48,859 nt of DNA from an uncultured Neisseriaceae bacterium (GTDB taxonomy: Bacteria; Pseudomonadota; Gammaproteobacteria; Burkholderiales; Neisseriaceae): the NCBI GenBank assembly GCA_946481965.1, contig CAMLPN010000013.1:1-48859 (forward strand), in the 5' to 3' direction. The notes below the pieces were generated by a model, which saw only the letters and a program-made list of their open reading frames with translations, had not been told where the DNA came from and ran no database searches. The position numbers and the translations under genes are program-made. Shown piece by piece: positions 1 to 9,005 of this stretch (position 1 is the first letter of the stretch; each line of letters begins with the position of its first letter).

Positions 1-664
1 AATATCATAGAGAATTTTCTACTTTCTTGCTGTACTATTTTAGGGGATATTTACAAATGCAATCCACTTAAAAGAATAGTTTTATTTATTTTATTTTTTA
101 AAGAATTTAGTTAAGACTTAAAATATATTTTGCAATATCTTTGATCTTTAATCACCAACAAAATACGATCTTTAGTAATTAAGCCAAATTTGCGCCACTA
201 CTCCCACTAACGCGAATTAACATTATTATCAACCAAAATAAAACCAGAATAAGACATTACGAAAAATAACGTAACGTATTTATTCTGGTTGATGGATGAT
301 AATTGATAGCTATGCTATCAATGCGATTCTTTATCACTTCTCTTTATATATCTGTCTTTCCAAACCGCTACAATATTCTATACCCGAATGGACTTTTCCT
401 GTTAAATTTTAAAATCAATATTAAATTAAAGATTATTTATACCGATTTAATAACTTGTTTTGATATATCATTTCTTGCTTTACATCAAACTAGCTAAATA
501 TCAGCTTTACAGACACATTATGCTGAAAAATCTATATAAACAATTCAAGCACAGTTACCTTTTTAGACCTAGTCATTTTCTAATCGTAAACATTTATCAA
601 TAATTATGTAACAGCAGCATTAACCAGTTTTAAGTGATAGACTTCACTTTCCAATTTTAATTGC
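1..664. other. AT-rich intergenic stretch with one two-tier inverted repeat
   Basis: No convincing gene is seen; the short open frame near 303-497 has no homology I recognise and has AT-rich, non-coding composition. The only structure is an inverted repeat whose outer arms are AACCAGAATAA (242-252) and its complement (280-290). A small inner TTACG/CGTAA pair sits between them. It could be a terminator for a gene to the left of the window, but there is no T-run. Confidence 0.5.
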
Positions 665-1189
665 CTAATGCAGTATAACTTCATCAGGCAATTCATTCAC
701 ACCAGATAACTGACGCGGAAAATAATCAGCCATAAGAACGGTTAATTCTTCCAGTCCTTCACTTAATCCTTGAATATATTGATCATGTTCAAATGCAGTA
801 ACCATTTTTGCGCAAATTTGCTGCCATTTTTCTGTCGAAACACAAGCATTAATACCACGATCAGCAATAATTTCCACAGCATGATCGGCAAACAGCACAT
901 AAACAAGAATCCCGTTTCGCTGCTCAGTATCCCACACGCCTAAATGAGCAAACCAATACTGTGCACGTTGTCGTGCTGTTAAATGATGACACAGATCTGA
1001 GGTCGATAAATTTGATTCAATGACAAACCGCACTTGTCCATTATACTGCTGTTCCGAAAGACCAATTTGATCAGTAAGCTGACGCAAAGCCAGAGTGGGC
1101 AGATGACGCTTAACCCGCATACGCGGATGCAGCCAATGTCGCCAGATACGATTCCATAAATTCATATTTGGTTTTGCTGCGCTCATCAT
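665..1189 (-). CDS. TPM-domain protein (TPM_phosphatase family), cytoplasmic-type
   Basis: A 174-residue protein that matches the TPM domain family (YgcG/Psb32-like). Seen: the core around residues 85-150 with a 'GILVYVLFADHAVEIIADRG' stretch, typical of the TPM fold, in which acidic residues bind metal. There is no signal peptide; a basic N-terminus with Trp and Arg residues precedes the domain. It is last in a minus-strand run behind the secreted TPM protein (2279-3148) and the DjlA-like gene (1265-2161). GAGGA lies six bases before the first of two consecutive ATG codons. TPM proteins are linked to membrane-protein quality control and photosystem repair in other organisms; the exact role here is unknown. 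Confidence 0.8.
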   Translation of the reverse strand: MMSAAKPNMNLWNRIWRHWLHPRMRVKRHLPTLALRQLTDQIGLSEQQYNGQVRFVIESNLSTSDLCHHLTARQRAQYWFAHLGVWDTEQRNGILVYVLFADHAVEIIADRGINACVSTEKWQQICAKMVTAFEHDQYIQGLSEGLEELTVLMADYFPRQLSGVNELPDEVILH

Positions 1190-1264
1190 CTTTAATCCTC
1201 TGTTAAATGGAAACTAATAAAGTATCAATATAAACAGTTATTTAAATTTCAGCTTATTTTTTAC

Positions 1265-2161
1265 CTAAACAAAACCACGTAACTGTTTCAAATAGGCATA
1301 AGCACCCTGAATATTTTGTGCTCGTTTAGTAGCCTTTTCCAATTCAAATTTAGACAAATTTTGCTGAATGAGTTTATCGGGATGATATTTATTCATTAAT
1401 TTACGGTAAGCCTGTTTAATTTCCTGCTCCGTGGCCGTTGTTTCAATTCCCAATACTTGATAAGCATCAATAGCGTCATCCTGTTGATGCTGTGGTTTAC
1501 GATAGTGACTTTGATTTTGTTGTTGATTTTGTTGACGATACTGACGTTGCTGTTGTTGGTAACGCCGCTGTTCAGCTTGCTGAAAACTATAAAAATCGCT
1601 TTGTTGTACCTGAATTTTTTTAGCAATTTTCAGCATTTCACGATATGAAATACCAAATTCTCTGGCAACTGTTTTCAGAATACGCTCTTCATTAGAATGT
1701 AAACGACCATCTATCATGGCAATATTAAGCAATTGCTTACAAAATAGCATGAGACCGCGCTTATTATGGCGATAACGACGATAGAGAGTTTGCAATCGCA
1801 TTCGTAGTGGATAATCAGGCGTCATCCCCATATTGAAGGCATATTGTGCTAAAACCTGTAATTCACTATTAATCCCAATTTTTTGGATGACAAAGCGAAT
1901 ATAGGCACGGTCAGCATCACTTACATAGCCTTTTGCTGCACTCATGTGTCCACTGACCTCAAATAATACAGCTATAAACAAGTTTTTATCATGACTAATC
2001 TGATCAGCTACTCCCCTGTCTATCTCGTTATGAATACGCAATAAAACTATCCAGATGATGGTCCCCACCAGACAAACCAGTTTACCAAACGGGGTGAAAT
2101 GTGTACCAATGAAACCCAAAAAAACTAAACAAAAGAACCAAAGCCAGAGATTTTTAGTCAT
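1265..2161 (-). CDS. djlA: DjlA-like membrane-anchored DnaJ co-chaperone
   Basis: A 298-residue J-domain protein with the DjlA layout. N-terminal hydrophobic segments (residues about 5-41) anchor it in the inner membrane. A TerB-like helical domain follows (about 60-180), then a Gln-rich linker (about 195-228), then a C-terminal J domain (about 232-298) that contains the diagnostic HPD in 'NKYHPDKL'. J proteins stimulate ATP hydrolysis by DnaK. The length is close to that of E. coli DjlA. It lies between two TPM-domain genes on the same strand, which suggests a shared envelope-quality function, but operon structure is inferred only from spacing (about 75 and 117 bp gaps). Confidence 0.85.
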   Translation of the reverse strand: MTKNLWLWFFCLVFLGFIGTHFTPFGKLVCLVGTIIWIVLLRIHNEIDRGVADQISHDKNLFIAVLFEVSGHMSAAKGYVSDADRAYIRFVIQKIGINSELQVLAQYAFNMGMTPDYPLRMRLQTLYRRYRHNKRGLMLFCKQLLNIAMIDGRLHSNEERILKTVAREFGISYREMLKIAKKIQVQQSDFYSFQQAEQRRYQQQQRQYRQQNQQQNQSHYRKPQHQQDDAIDAYQVLGIETTATEQEIKQAYRKLMNKYHPDKLIQQNLSKFELEKATKRAQNIQGAYAYLKQLRGFV

Positions 2162-2278
2162 AATTAATTTTTAAAAATAGATTATTGTTCACTACTATTC
2201 AGAAGTTGTTTCAAGCTGGCCGTGAATTTATGAGGCTATTCATTATTTAAACATAATCCACAAATTTATAGCAACTTA

Positions 2279-3148
2279 TCACCAGCTCCCTGATGCACCA
2301 CCGCCACCATAATCACCGCCACCACCACTAAATCCCCCACCGAAGCCACCAGATCGCCCCCCGCCAAAACCTCCACCAGAGCCTCCTATGAAAACACTAC
2401 CGGCAAAAACCAATGTGATAATAAAAGCCACAATAGCCAGAATGATATCCAAAAATAAATTCCACCCTGCGTACCAGCCCATCGCAAAAATCAGCAAAGC
2501 GACAATAATACTGCCTAAGAAGCTACCAAACATATTTTTAAAAAACGCACCAGCAATAAAAATAAGAATAAGCATTATTGGTAGCTGATCACTAAAACTA
2601 CTGTCATGCTGCTGATCTTGCTGTAACGGAGGCAATTTATCACCTTCAATTAGTTTTTCAAGAAGAATAACCGTATTATTAATACCTTCATCAACCATGC
2701 CGGCTTTCAATTTTGGACTCAAAACATCATCAAGTAATCGCTTCGCATAAACATCAGGAATTGCGCCTTCCAGACCCCGGCCAGTAGCCAAAAAACTTTT
2801 GTGTTCATCACGTACTAAAAGTAATAGCACGCCATCACCAATTCCTTTGCGTCCCGGTTTCCAGCTATCCATTACACGAGTGGCATAATCAAAAGTTGTT
2901 TCAGGTACAATAGTGGGTACAGTTAAAACGACAATTTGACTGCCATGTTGCTGACTGAATTTTAATAACTGCTGATTTAATTGCTGCCGTCCATCAGCAC
3001 TCATCATATTTGCAGTATCCATTACCGGAGCGCTTAATGTAGGTATTGGCACCAATTGATTGGCTGCCGGCACCAAAAAGGCAAAAATACAGCCCAGAAA
3101 AAAGATCAGTAATTTATGGGCAGATATACGTAAGATATTCATCATCAT
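2279..3148 (-). CDS. Secreted/membrane TPM-domain protein, YgcG family
   Basis: About 289 residues with the classic YgcG architecture. An N-terminal signal/anchor segment is followed by a TPM domain (about residues 35-165, including 'RDEHKSFLATGRGLEGAIPD'). Then come two or three hydrophobic helices (about 190-255) and a Gly/Ser-rich tail ending in SGSW. The start is ambiguous: a GTG at 3151 is followed by ATG at 3148, 3145 and 3142, and AGAGG upstream could serve any of the first ones. In many bacteria YgcG-type proteins sit beside LemA, as here, although a hairpin terminator and about 420 bp separate it from lemA. The family's biochemical activity is not settled. Confidence 0.85.
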   Translation of the reverse strand: MMMNILRISAHKLLIFFLGCIFAFLVPAANQLVPIPTLSAPVMDTANMMSADGRQQLNQQLLKFSQQHGSQIVVLTVPTIVPETTFDYATRVMDSWKPGRKGIGDGVLLLLVRDEHKSFLATGRGLEGAIPDVYAKRLLDDVLSPKLKAGMVDEGINNTVILLEKLIEGDKLPPLQQDQQHDSSFSDQLPIMLILIFIAGAFFKNMFGSFLGSIIVALLIFAMGWYAGWNLFLDIILAIVAFIITLVFAGSVFIGGSGGGFGGGRSGGFGGGFSGGGGDYGGGGASGSW

Positions 3149-3568
3149 CACCTTGATGCCTCTTCAGAACCAGATCCGGTTAACAGAAATATTCTGTCAA
3201 CATGAGTTATTAATATAAATGAGTATAACTATCCACTTTGCCTTAGCTCTAAGGACAAACTCATTTATGTTAGCTGAGCCAATTTTACTCATATACTCTG
3301 CACCCTCGACTCTAGCCAACTAAATGTCTGTGTTTACCCACTTACAAAACTGTTTAAATACAAAGATTAGCAAAAAATTTTTCAACTTTATCAACATTTG
3401 AATCTAACCAAAATTCAAACAAAAAGAAAAATTTCATAACTACTTTAATATTGTTTACTGACAATGTATCTTGATAGAGTGCATAGATACTTTCAGTACT
3501 CGCTTAAACAAAAATAGCCAGTACATTTCGACTGGCCATCTCAGAAACATACACAAAATTACATTCAA
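3149..3568. other. Intergenic region between lemA and the TPM gene
   Basis: About 420 bases with no gene. The lemA-proximal end holds the hairpin at 3510-3538. The rest is AT-rich and presumably carries the promoter for the TPM/DjlA run, but I cannot single out a convincing -35/-10 pair. Confidence 0.5.
3510..3538 (-). terminator. Terminator after lemA
   Basis: On the minus strand a TGGCCAGT arm, an eight-base loop and an ACTGGCTA arm are followed by TTTTTG. It lies about 30 bp after the lemA stop codon, so lemA is probably transcribed separately from the TPM/DjlA genes. Confidence 0.75.
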
Positions 3569-4159
3569 TCAAAACTGTACTTGCGGGGCTTGTTTCACAG
3601 CTGCTTCATTTTCCGGCACAAAATTAGGACGGATGTGCATACCAAAAATCTTAGCGGTTATATTGTTAGGAAATGAACGCATGGTAGTGTTATATATCTG
3701 TACAGTCTGAATATAACGATTTCGGGCTAAAGCAATACGATTTTCCGTACCCTCCAGCTGCGCCTGTAAATCACGGAAACTCTGATCTGCTTTCAAATTC
3801 GGATAGTTTTCACTTACCACCAGCAACCGACTGAGCGCATTACTTAAATCACCCTGAGCCTGAGAAAATTGTTTCATCTTATTTTCATCTCCTGCATCAT
3901 TAGCAGTCATATTCAGACTACCGACACGAGCTCGAGCATTAGTAACATCGGTCAGCACTTGTTGTTCATGCTTGGCATAGCCTTTAACCGTATTAACCAG
4001 ATTGGGTACCAGATCAGCACGACGTTGATATTGGTTTAGTACTTCAGACCAAGCTGCATTGGCTGCTTCATCCTGCGATTGTAAAGTATTATAGCCACAT
4101 CCGCTCAAACCTAATACCAACATAATAGCTATGATCCAGCCTCTGAAAAGTCTAAACAT
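3569..4159 (-). CDS. lemA: LemA family lipoprotein
   Basis: A 196-residue LemA-family protein. The N-terminus is a lipoprotein signal with lipobox LSGC near residues 18-21. Then comes the conserved coiled-coil region with the family signature 'RRADLVPNLVNTVKGYA' (about 47-63) and 'NRYIQTVQIYNTTMRSFPNN' (about 147-166). LemA is membrane-anchored and largely helical; its function is poorly defined, though it often neighbours TPM/YgcG or HtpX genes. The start ATG is preceded by AGGAG at good spacing. It is divergent from ydcH. Confidence 0.9.
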   Translation of the reverse strand: MFRLFRGWIIAIMLVLGLSGCGYNTLQSQDEAANAAWSEVLNQYQRRADLVPNLVNTVKGYAKHEQQVLTDVTNARARVGSLNMTANDAGDENKMKQFSQAQGDLSNALSRLLVVSENYPNLKADQSFRDLQAQLEGTENRIALARNRYIQTVQIYNTTMRSFPNNITAKIFGMHIRPNFVPENEAAVKQAPQVQF

Positions 4160-4302
4160 TACTTACTCCTGTGTGTATTTTGTATCAGTTTAACGTGCAA
4201 TGATATCTTTTTACGCCATAGACACCACTTTCGTATATACCTTAAGACATAATTAATGCAAAATAATAAAAAACATTTTAACCAAACTGTAAAGGATTTT
4301 AT

Positions 4303-4524
4303 ATGTTTCCGGAATATCGTGACCTTATAGCCAAGCTCAAAGCGGAAAACAACCATTTTGCCAATTTGTTTGCCGAGCATAACCGTCTGGACGACAAGAT
4401 TACCGGTCTGACCAATAATCCGGTAACCAGTGGATTGGATAATATTGAAGATCTGAAACGGGAAAAACTACGTTTGAAAGATGAAATCTACGCTATGCTG
4501 CGTGCAGCAGATGGTAAGGCCTGA
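4303..4524 (+). CDS. YdcH/DUF465 family small coiled-coil protein
   Basis: A 73-residue protein of the DUF465 (YdcH/SlyX-like) family. It starts with 'MFPEYRDLIAKLKAENNHF' and is helical throughout, with the typical 'LKREKLRLKDEIYAML' C-terminal heptads. An AAAGGA ribosome site lies upstream of the ATG. The family is widespread in proteobacteria and without an assigned function. A strong inverted repeat follows and separates it from the convergent thioesterase gene. Confidence 0.85.
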   Translation: MFPEYRDLIAKLKAENNHFANLFAEHNRLDDKITGLTNNPVTSGLDNIEDLKREKLRLKDEIYAMLRAADGKA

Positions 4525-4545
4525 TAGATTTCTTGTCGAAACAAT

Positions 4546-4591
4546 CAATCTCGTCATCACTTCCATTTGTTCAGATATGATGACGAGATTG
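4546..4591. terminator. Bidirectional terminator-like hairpin
   Basis: A perfect 14-bp inverted repeat: CAATCTCGTCATCA at 4546-4559 and its complement at 4578-4591, with an 18-base loop. It lies exactly between the converging ydcH and thioesterase genes. There is no strong T-run, so termination is inferred from position and stem strength. Confidence 0.6.
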
Positions 4592-4595
4592 CCAG

Positions 4596-5027
4596 CTATG
4601 TACTGGCTAACAAAGTCTGCATTTTTTTCATTAACAAAGAAGGAAATGCTATGGCTTTCTTGGTTTGCTGGTCAAAACCAGTAAACGCTACTGTAGCATC
4701 GGCTATTACCTGAGCAGTATTTTTTAAAGTAATAATTTGTCTGAGTTCAGCTTTGCGTGACTGTAACTTACTAAAAAAAGTTGTAATCACCAAATCATCA
4801 CCGAAATAAGCACTTTTTCGATAACTAATATTAATATTAATAACCGCCATGGCACACTGGGCAGCCGTAAATACTGAGGTCAACTGCATCTCATCAAAAA
4901 AATGCCATCGGGCATCTTCAAGAAATTCCAGATAACGTGCATTATTCACATGCTGATAAACGTCAACATGAAAACCACGTACTCGCACATCCGATTCATG
5001 CATCAGCGCTTGCTTTTTTGCCTCCAT
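4596..5027 (-). CDS. Acyl-CoA thioesterase, hotdog fold (YbgC/FadM-like)
   Basis: A 4-hydroxybenzoyl-CoA thioesterase-like hotdog protein of 143 residues. The family signature 'VDVYQHVNNARYLEFLEDAR' (about residues 18-37) contains the catalytic Asp and the HVNN helix start. The likely start is the ATG at 5027, whose A overlaps the last base of the pyrC TAA stop (TAATG), with GGTGG just upstream. A longer frame begins at an ATG at 5045 inside pyrC. This arrangement implies translational coupling to pyrC. The substrate cannot be told from sequence; these enzymes cleave various acyl-CoAs. Confidence 0.85.
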   Translation of the reverse strand: MEAKKQALMHESDVRVRGFHVDVYQHVNNARYLEFLEDARWHFFDEMQLTSVFTAAQCAMAVININISYRKSAYFGDDLVITTFFSKLQSRKAELRQIITLKNTAQVIADATVAFTGFDQQTKKAIAFPSLLMKKMQTLLAST

Positions 5028-6067
5028 TAATCCACCATTGTCCATGCAATCGTTTCCTCAGCGCGCAAGGGGATCAACTGCTTATCACCATAATTAAAAC
5101 TAGTTGGTACTTTACGCACACATTTTTTCAAAGTGATATGGTCAGAATTCTGCGGTAAACCGTAAAATTTAGGACCATTTTCCGCTGCAAATGCCTGTAA
5201 TTTATCCAAAGCATTAATTTGCTCAAAAGCCTCTGCATACAATTCAATGGCAGCAAATGCACTGAAAATACCAGCACAGCCGCAGGCGCACTCTTTGCTG
5301 TCCTGAGCATGGGGGGCACTATCTGTACCCAGAAAAAATTTATGTGCATGGACTCCACTCACCGCTTGCAATAAAGCTTCACGATGTAATTCACGCTTTA
5401 AAACCGGCAAGCAATAATAATGTGGCCGAATTCCACCAACTAAAATAGCATTGCGATTATAAAGCAGATGTTGCGGGGTGATGGTGGCAGCAACATTATT
5501 TCCAGCTTCCGCTACCAACTGAGCAGCTTCTGCCGTAGTAATATGTTCAAATACCAGTTTTAAATCAGGTAAGCGTTGTAACAATGGCCACAAAACCGAT
5601 TCGATAAACTTAGCCTCACGATCAAAGATATCAATATCAGGGTTGGTTACCTCGCCATGCACGAGTAACGGTAAGCCAACTTCTGCCATCGTTTCCAAAA
5701 CCGGTAACAATGCCCATAAATCACTGACGCCAGAATCGGAATTGGTGGTCGCTCCGGCAGGATATAGCTTACAGGCAATAATACCTGCTGCTTTAGCTGC
5801 CCTGATCAACTCAGGTGTCGCTCGATCGGTCAGATATAAAGTCATTAACGGTTCAAAATGACTTCCTGCTGGTACGGCTGCCAGAATACGTTCACGATAA
5901 GCCAGTGCCTGAGCAATGGTTACCACCGGCGGTTTTAAATTCGGCATAATCACCGCACGCCCCATTTGTCGTGCACTAAATGGCACCACAGCTTGCAATG
6001 CAGCACCGTCACGCACATGCAAATGCCAGTCATCCGGTCGGGTTATGGTCAGAGTTTGTGTTTGCAT
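5027..6067 (-). CDS. pyrC: Dihydroorotase (class II, PyrC)
   Basis: A 346-residue dihydroorotase, which cyclises carbamoyl-aspartate to dihydroorotate in pyrimidine synthesis. Seen: the metal-binding HxH in '[10 protein letters not shown]' (residues 12-21); the lysine that becomes carbamylated in '[14 protein letters not shown]' (about 96-109); further metal histidines in 'LLVHGEV' and 'LVFEHITT'; and the catalytic Asp in 'LGTDSAPH'. The length fits the E. coli-type enzyme. The downstream thioesterase is translationally coupled through a TAATG overlap. Confidence 0.97.
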   Translation of the reverse strand: MQTQTLTITRPDDWHLHVRDGAALQAVVPFSARQMGRAVIMPNLKPPVVTIAQALAYRERILAAVPAGSHFEPLMTLYLTDRATPELIRAAKAAGIIACKLYPAGATTNSDSGVSDLWALLPVLETMAEVGLPLLVHGEVTNPDIDIFDREAKFIESVLWPLLQRLPDLKLVFEHITTAEAAQLVAEAGNNVAATITPQHLLYNRNAILVGGIRPHYYCLPVLKRELHREALLQAVSGVHAHKFFLGTDSAPHAQDSKECACGCAGIFSAFAAIELYAEAFEQINALDKLQAFAAENGPKFYGLPQNSDHITLKKCVRKVPTSFNYGDKQLIPLRAEETIAWTMVD

Positions 6068-6213
6068 AGAGACAATTTACATAAAAGATGTACAGAATAG
6101 ATGACTGGTAAATCGCAATTTCTAGAATTTGATTATTCAGTCAGATAACTAATACAGAAATAATAGACTATCAGCGTTATCACGAACAGCAAAAGATCTA
6201 CTCTTTTAAATTT

Positions 6214-6453
6214 TTAGCGATGTCTGAGTACAATTTCCAAAATACCATCATCTCTGCTGAGTAATTGTACTAATTCATGCCCAGTCTGGCGACAAAATGC
6301 AGTAAAATCTTCAGGTGCACTTTTATCTGTAGCCAGTAGCTGCAATGTCTGCCCTGTCTCCATCCTTGCCAGAGCTTTTTTGGCTCGCAAAATCGGTAAT
6401 GGACAATTCATTCCTGTCACATCCAAAGTCACATCATATTGCTGTGTATTCAT
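6214..6453 (-). CDS. tusA: TusA-family sulfurtransferase
   Basis: A 79-residue TusA/SirA-like protein. The hallmark 'LDVTGMNCPLPILRAKKAL' (about residues 10-28) carries the CPxP motif with the sulfur-accepting Cys. TusA relays sulfur from the cysteine desulfurase IscS to tRNA thiolation and molybdopterin synthesis. It is a monocistronic-looking minus-strand gene in a 550-bp gap. It could equally be a paralogue in the broader SirA family, so the symbol is tentative. Confidence 0.85.
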   Translation of the reverse strand: MNTQQYDVTLDVTGMNCPLPILRAKKALARMETGQTLQLLATDKSAPEDFTAFCRQTGHELVQLLSRDDGILEIVLRHR

Positions 6454-6861
6454 AGTTTGCCATTACAGAAAATTAATTAAACTATTATACCGCGCCATCA
6501 TTCCAGGCTAAAATAACATTCTTACATTTAGCAAATATTAATCAATATCTATTAAAAAACAATTAATTATCATCATATGTTTAATACAACATATTGCTTT
6601 AGCCAACATCAAAAACATTTAAATCATTTTTAAAAATTTTTAAAAATTTTTAAACTTGAATTAATAGGCCTGATAAATTCACTGCCCCATTTTATGCATA
6701 ATATTTATCTTGATTTAGTAACTTTTTATATCAATAAAATTACTGATCAACACTAAAATAAATATTTGATGTTTAGATAAAAATCTTTAAAAAAATAAAT
6801 TAAATTTTTTTCGATCCCATCATTAATTTATTTAAATAAAATCCCAGAAAACATCTATCAT
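6454..6861. other. Very AT-rich spacer with T5/A5 repeats
   Basis: No gene is seen. At 6626-6654 alternating TTTTTAAAAA units repeat with a 10-base period, close to one DNA helical turn. The rest is low-complexity A/T and lies between the end of recN and the promoter side of the tusA-like gene. Confidence 0.5.
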
Positions 6862-8523
6862 TTACTGCTGAGCTAACGCCAGCATTTCTCTGGCATGTTC
6901 ACGAGTAGTTTCAGTAATGGTCTCTCCACCAAGCATACGGGCAATTTCATCAATACGTTCTTGAGGCTGTAGAACTTTAATCTCACTAATCGTCTGACCT
7001 TTATGGGTAAACTTTCGTACTTGCCAGTGCTGTTCACCGCAACAAGCTACCTGTGGCAAATGCGTTATGGCCAGTACTTGGCGGTTTTTACCTAAATCAC
7101 GTAATGCATGACCAACCACATCGGCAACTGCACCACCAATACCTGTATCAACTTCATCAAATATCAGCGTTGGTACAGAATTATACTGACTGGTTACCAT
7201 TTGCAAGGCCAAACTGATACGCGCTAACTCACCGCCAGAGGCCACTTTATTCATAGCGCGCAAAGTTGATCCCTGATTAGCCGAAACCTGATATTGCACC
7301 TGTTCTAATCCATGAGAAGATGGCGAACAAGCCATCAATTCAATCTGAAAACGTGCTCCTTTCATGGCCAGATTTTGCATATGTTCAGTCGTCTGTTTTG
7401 CCAACTTGCTGGCTGCCCTACTCCGCTTGATAGTTAATTGTTGTGCTACTTCCCTATATTGTATTTCCCGCTCTTGTACCTTTTGTTGCAAAGCTTGTAG
7501 ATCAGTGGCTGCATTCAGTTCATGCAAAGCTGTTTCAGTTTTGAGCAGCTCAGCTGGTAATTGTTCCGGCTCCAACCGATATTTTCGTGCCATACTCATT
7601 AATTCTTGCATGCGCTGTCCCTGTTGCGCTAACAGGCCTTCATCAGTTTCAACGCTGGCACTTGCCTCTCGCAAATAAGCACTCACCTCACTGAGCTCAG
7701 CTTCAACAGATTGCAGTAACACCACACTGTCAGCAAAAGGAGGCGCTGCTTTTGCCAATGCATCCAATTGTTGACGACAATGATATAACCGACTAACCAG
7801 ACCATCATCACCATTAAGCTCTTGTTCAACTGTCTCAGCGGTGCGCAAAATATCAGCAGCATGCATTAATTTGTCATGACTTTGACTTAAATTTTCCCAC
7901 TCATTTTCCTGAGGATTTAACCCAGCCAGTTCATCAAAGCGCCATTGCAAGCGCTCTCTTTCAATAGCTATGGTTTCCACTTGTTGCTGAGCCTGCTTTA
8001 GATCGTGTTTGGCTTCCTGCCAGCGTTTATAAGTTTGCTCTACCGTCCTCACCAGTGACTCTGCGCCGGCAAAAGCATCAAGTAAATCGCGTTGTGCCGC
8101 TTCGTTATTTAAAGAATGATGAGCATTCTGACCATGAATATCAACCAGCAATTCTCCAATCTGGCGTAACTGACTCAGAGTAACTGCCTGATTATTCATA
8201 AAGCTACGACTTTTACCTTTTACATCAATGATACGTCTGATACTTAATTCATATTCCTGTTCAGCCAGTATGCCCTGCTCAACCAATAATTTGTGTGCTT
8301 GCGAAGTATCACTGATATCAAACAAGGCTGATAATTGCGCTTCTTTGGCTCCTTGACGTATTTGATGATAATCAGCTTTATCTCCAAGCAATAAGCCCAG
8401 CGCATCCAGAGTAATTGATTTACCCGCACCCGTTTCTCCAGTCAGCACAGTAAAGCCACTTTGAAAACTTAGATTCAGTTCGTCTACAATTACAAAATCA
8501 CGCAAAGACAAAGCCAAAAGCAT
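6862..8523 (-). CDS. recN: DNA repair protein RecN (SMC-like ATPase)
   Basis: A 553-residue RecN, which acts in double-strand-break repair. Walker A 'GETGAGKS' lies at residues 29-36. A long central coiled coil (about 150-370) carries a helical hinge. The ABC signature region is 'ASGGELARISLALQM' and Walker B is 'LIFDEVDTGIGG', followed by the D-loop and 'AITHLPQVA'. The full family length is kept. The start ATG at 8523 gives the canonical 'MLLALSLRDFVIVDEL' N-terminus. nadK lies upstream on the same strand but nearly 500 bp away. Confidence 0.97.
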   Translation of the reverse strand: MLLALSLRDFVIVDELNLSFQSGFTVLTGETGAGKSITLDALGLLLGDKADYHQIRQGAKEAQLSALFDISDTSQAHKLLVEQGILAEQEYELSIRRIIDVKGKSRSFMNNQAVTLSQLRQIGELLVDIHGQNAHHSLNNEAAQRDLLDAFAGAESLVRTVEQTYKRWQEAKHDLKQAQQQVETIAIERERLQWRFDELAGLNPQENEWENLSQSHDKLMHAADILRTAETVEQELNGDDGLVSRLYHCRQQLDALAKAAPPFADSVVLLQSVEAELSEVSAYLREASASVETDEGLLAQQGQRMQELMSMARKYRLEPEQLPAELLKTETALHELNAATDLQALQQKVQEREIQYREVAQQLTIKRSRAASKLAKQTTEHMQNLAMKGARFQIELMACSPSSHGLEQVQYQVSANQGSTLRAMNKVASGGELARISLALQMVTSQYNSVPTLIFDEVDTGIGGAVADVVGHALRDLGKNRQVLAITHLPQVACCGEQHWQVRKFTHKGQTISEIKVLQPQERIDEIARMLGGETITETTREHAREMLALAQQ

Positions 8524-9005
8524 ATATCGCCTTTATTAAAGAAAATATCATAATTAACCGTAATTTTAGTATTATTTAGGTAATCAGAAAACCAAAATTT
8601 AGGAAAAACTAAATTTATTTAGATAAATTTCGTTTTTATTAAATAATTCACCATTCAATCTCGATACTCCTACTCTGGCCGAATTAAAATTTCAGTTCAA
8701 ATCCAAGACTAAATCAGCCAATATAAAACATCTGTCATGATTTATTCAATTCTGGTAATTAATACAGAAAAAAATCGAATTTGCATAGCTGCATATTGCC
8801 ATGTAAATGGTTATGAATTACGCGATTTTCATTAATCAATGATAGCCAGTTATTTTCACAATCTGATCATTAGATTATTCTTTGTTGTCCGAAACTTTCT
8901 AACTTCTTACTTTAATAAGCTTAACAACACAGCCAAACTCTTTGCTTAACGAAGACAAAATCATAATGATATAAAAATAAATAATGTAAGAATGATGACT
9001 ACCCA
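8524..9005. other. Intergenic region between nadK and recN
   Basis: About 480 AT-rich bases without a recognisable gene or RNA. It presumably holds the recN promoter; no LexA-type operator was recognised by eye. Confidence 0.4.

Noticed and set aside
303-497. A 64-codon plus-strand open frame
   Set aside because: It is rich in Ile, Phe, Leu and Asn as expected for AT-rich non-coding DNA, with no ribosome site and no homology.
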